Origin: CAZVWH01 sp964631175
Lineage (GTDB): Bacteria > Planctomycetota > Phycisphaerae > Sedimentisphaerales > Anaerobacaceae
Assembly: GCA_964631175.1 (NCBI GenBank)
Contig: CAZVWH010000072.1
Coordinates: forward strand, 1-14,957
Length of the DNA stretch: 14,957 bases
Direction: 5' to 3'
Below are positions 13,073 through 14,957 of the stretch, piece after piece (position 1 is the first letter of the stretch; each line of letters begins with the position of its first letter). Both the position numbers and the translations under genes were made by a program. The notes beneath the pieces were generated by a model. The model saw only the letters and a list, made by a program, of their open reading frames with translations. It made no database searches and was not told the DNA's origin.

Positions 13073-14635
13073 ATGATGAAAAGGTCAAACCTTAATATTT
13101 GTATAACTATAGTTATTTTCTTAGCGGGGATGGGTAGCACCTCTTTTGCAGAAAAAATGATCTATGTCGATGCTAAAGCCTTCGGTGCAAATAACGGCTC
13201 ATCCTGGACTAATGCTCACAACTATCTTCAAAATGCCTTGGCTGATGCCGATTCTTCAGCTAAGCCGGTTCGAGTCCTGGTTGCCGCAGGCATCTATAAG
13301 CCGGACCAGGGTGCGAATCAAGAACCTGGCGACCGCGAGGCTGCATTCCGGCTCATAAACGGCGTGACCATCGAGGGTGGTTATTCTGGTTTTACCGAGC
13401 TGTACCCAAATATCAGAGATATTAGCCTTTATGAAACAATCCTCAGCGGCGACCTTAATGGTGATGACGTCATGAATGCTTGGCTGTTTAAATCGGACAA
13501 CAGCAATCACGTTACCATCGGTAGCGGGACCGATGAAAGTGCTGTGCTGGACGGCTTGACTATCACCGGCGGACACGGCTCAGAGGGAGGTGGAATGTAC
13601 AACGCAAATGGCAGTTTGACGATTAACAACTGCACATTCATCAGAAATGAAGCTCATAGAGGCGGAGCGATATACAACACCGAAGGCAGCAATCCACTAC
13701 TGAGGATGTGCGTGTTTAGCCAGAATTACGTCCGCTTTGAACAGAATACCGGAAGCGGCGGAGCAATATACAATCAAAATAGTGATCCTGTACTTTTAGA
13801 CTGTACTTTCTCCTTGAATGGAGCATACTGGCAGGGCGTTGGTGGAGCCATATCAAACTACGATAGCAACCCGATGCTGATTAGCTGTGAGTTTACCACA
13901 AATGTAGCCGAAGCCAGTGGTGGTGCGATTTTCAACGAACGAAGCGGCCCAACAGTGGTCAACTGTATTTTTACAGCCAATACGGCTGAAGATAGTATAG
14001 GCGGTGGAATGGATAATGACATGAGCTGCCCAGCTCTCATCAACTGCACGTTTGCTGCAAATAGAGCATTATCCGGAGTCGTTCTGTCCTTTCGGCAGTC
14101 ACAATTGAATTTCGAACCCGATTTATGTCGGTCTTTCATATTTAATTGTATTCTGTGGGAAGATGGTACGCAGATATGGAACGGAGACGGCTCGACTCTT
14201 GGAATCGCCTACTCGAATGTGAAAAACGGTCAGGCAACTATCTACGACCCATACTATGCGGTTGATTGGGGCGAAGGTAACATAGATGTCGATCCTTGTT
14301 TTGCAAGCCCTGGGTACTGGATTTACTGGAACGGCCCCGATGTTGTCGTTGAGCCAAGCGAGCCATACTCCGTCTGGGTTGACGGTGATTATCGTTTGCA
14401 ATCACAGGCAGGGCGATGGGATCCGACCATCGGCGTTTGGGTCCAGGATGAAGTTACAAGTCCATGTATTGATGCGGGAGACATCGGCAGTCCCTTTGTT
14501 TTTGAGCCGCTTCCTAACGGAGGCAGAATTAATATGGGGGCTTACGGCGGTACGTCTGAGGCGAGCAAATCCCCTTTCTTAGTAATCCTGCCTGAGCAAT
14601 CCGAAGGACAACAGCAGGAGGAAAAAGAGTTGTAA
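13073..14635 (+). CDS. Secreted right-handed beta-helix protein with GGAI/FxxN (Pmp-like) repeats
   Basis: A 520-residue exported protein. A signal peptide (1-26: MMKRSN start, hydrophobic ICITIVIFLAGMG, cleavage likely after SFA) precedes IYVDAKAFGANNGSSWTNA, the N-terminal module typical of planctomycete beta-helix surface proteins. From about 160 to 330 run five to six coils of 25-33 residues, each with GG[AG][IM] plus Y/F/S-N and then CxF/CEF/CIF followed by N (for example GGAIYN at 197-202, 229-234; GGAISN 257-262; GGAIFN 283-288), like the polymorphic outer-membrane proteins of Chlamydia. A C-terminal module (DPCFASPGYW, GDYRLQS, SPCIDAGD, INMGAYGGT; 407-494) is also typical. It ends in an acidic Gln/Glu tail with no dockerin, LPXTG or PEP-CTERM-like anchor. 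GGGAGGAG (13063-13070) suits the second ATG (13076) better than the first. Probably cell-surface or released; substrate unknown. Confidence 0.88.
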   Translation: MMKRSNLNICITIVIFLAGMGSTSFAEKMIYVDAKAFGANNGSSWTNAHNYLQNALADADSSAKPVRVLVAAGIYKPDQGANQEPGDREAAFRLINGVTIEGGYSGFTELYPNIRDISLYETILSGDLNGDDVMNAWLFKSDNSNHVTIGSGTDESAVLDGLTITGGHGSEGGGMYNANGSLTINNCTFIRNEAHRGGAIYNTEGSNPLLRMCVFSQNYVRFEQNTGSGGAIYNQNSDPVLLDCTFSLNGAYWQGVGGAISNYDSNPMLISCEFTTNVAEASGGAIFNERSGPTVVNCIFTANTAEDSIGGGMDNDMSCPALINCTFAANRALSGVVLSFRQSQLNFEPDLCRSFIFNCILWEDGTQIWNGDGSTLGIAYSNVKNGQATIYDPYYAVDWGEGNIDVDPCFASPGYWIYWNGPDVVVEPSEPYSVWVDGDYRLQSQAGRWDPTIGVWVQDEVTSPCIDAGDIGSPFVFEPLPNGGRINMGAYGGTSEASKSPFLVILPEQSEGQQQEEKEL

Positions 14636-14857
14636 CGAAGATATTCCATCCTCTAAATGTGCTAAAATATCAGCACTATTAATGGACAAAATCCGCCTTC
14701 ACATCTTCTTTTTTATATGAATGCACTTCATGTTTGTATCTATGACAACAAAGGTCAAAAGCACTTCCTCTATAATAGGGTGCACGTCAAGTTTGTAGGT
14801 GAGGTGGACGCTATTGTATTACCTATTATCTCGATGGATAATGGTTGGCCGCCTTTT
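14636..14857. other. Gap downstream of the beta-helix gene
   Basis: GTGCT and AGCAC (14659-14676) form a short hairpin that may end the upstream transcript weakly. An open frame beginning at ATG 14717 runs into the palindromic repeat at 14858, has no ribosome binding site and no protein-like pattern, so it is not called. TATAAT at 14773 has no matching -35. Confidence 0.35.
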
Positions 14858-14957
14858 GTCACCTCGACCGAGGCCGTATGGCCGAGTGGAGAGGTCTGCC
14901 TTCAAAGCAGATTTCTCCACTTCGGCCCACTCATAGTGGGCCTACGGTCGAAATGAC
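14858..14957. repeat. Three-hairpin palindromic repeat with inverted ends
   Basis: The ends GTCACCTCGACCG (14858-14870) and CGGTCGAAATGAC (14945-14957) are inverted copies with two mismatches. Inside lie GGCC-GTAT-GGCC (14872-14883), a 14-base stem (14886-14899 with 14907-14920, two mismatches) and GCCCAC-TCATA-GTGGGC (14925-14941). This is the layout of a mobile or REP-like repeat. It appears complete and ends exactly at the window edge. Confidence 0.7.

Noticed and set aside
14872..14949. A tRNA gene, possibly selenocysteine tRNA (anticodon-like UCA in loop CTTCAAA, D-arm-like TGGCCGAGTGG)
   Set aside because: The T-arm has a 5-base loop without the TTCRA consensus, no matching long variable arm is evident, and the segment is explained by a palindromic repeat with inverted ends.
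14717..14956. Open reading frame of 79 codons at the right edge
   Set aside because: No ribosome binding site, no recognisable pattern, and its last third is the palindromic repeat at 14858-14957.

Overview
The window looks like a chromosomal segment of an uncultured, probably anaerobic bacterium of the Planctomycetota, most likely class Phycisphaerae (Sedimentisphaerales-like). This is inference from three things. The secreted beta-helix protein at the right end carries the N- and C-terminal modules typical of that group. The UvrC ends right after its nuclease motif. Rubrerythrin suggests an oxygen-sensitive lifestyle. No phage, insertion sequence, rRNA, convincing tRNA or CRISPR array is visible.

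Layout, left to right. Bases 1-513 hold only repeats. On the minus strand follow rnr (RNase R, 514-2709), rpsT (ribosomal protein S20, 2912-3187), a P-loop ATPase (3243-4442) and a TPR protein (4444-5841); the last two are separated by one base. A divergent promoter region (5889-5953) then leads to glyA on the plus strand (6026-7294). Next come a repeat-rich gap, a short reading frame and a membrane-anchored, AT-rich trypsin-like protease (7715-8629). A minus-strand mntA-hepT toxin-antitoxin pair (8904-9520) and a cold-shock protein (9656-9859, with promoter and long leader) follow. A roughly 900-base stretch after that contains an apparently frameshifted Cys-rich mini-protein gene (10277-10428). 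Rubrerythrin (10797-11297, plus) converges on a short uvrC (11436-12785, minus). The right end carries the exported beta-helix protein (13073-14635) and a complex palindromic repeat (14858-14957).

Most genes are housekeeping: RNA turnover and translation (rnr, rpsT, csp), one-carbon metabolism (glyA), DNA repair (uvrC) and peroxide defence (rubrerythrin). They sit beside accessory pieces: the ATPase/TPR pair, the toxin-antitoxin pair and the protease.

The most unusual structure is between the genes. Several gaps contain a degenerate short tandem repeat with a strict 7-base period (8 in one case), and each gap has its own motif. One of these arrays forms a long stem-loop in the rnr leader. 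Other second-look items are the frameshifted Cys-rich gene, the leaderless-looking mntA-hepT promoter, the two possible starts of the protease, the UvrC without helix-hairpin-helix domain, and the repeat whose fold imitates a tRNA.
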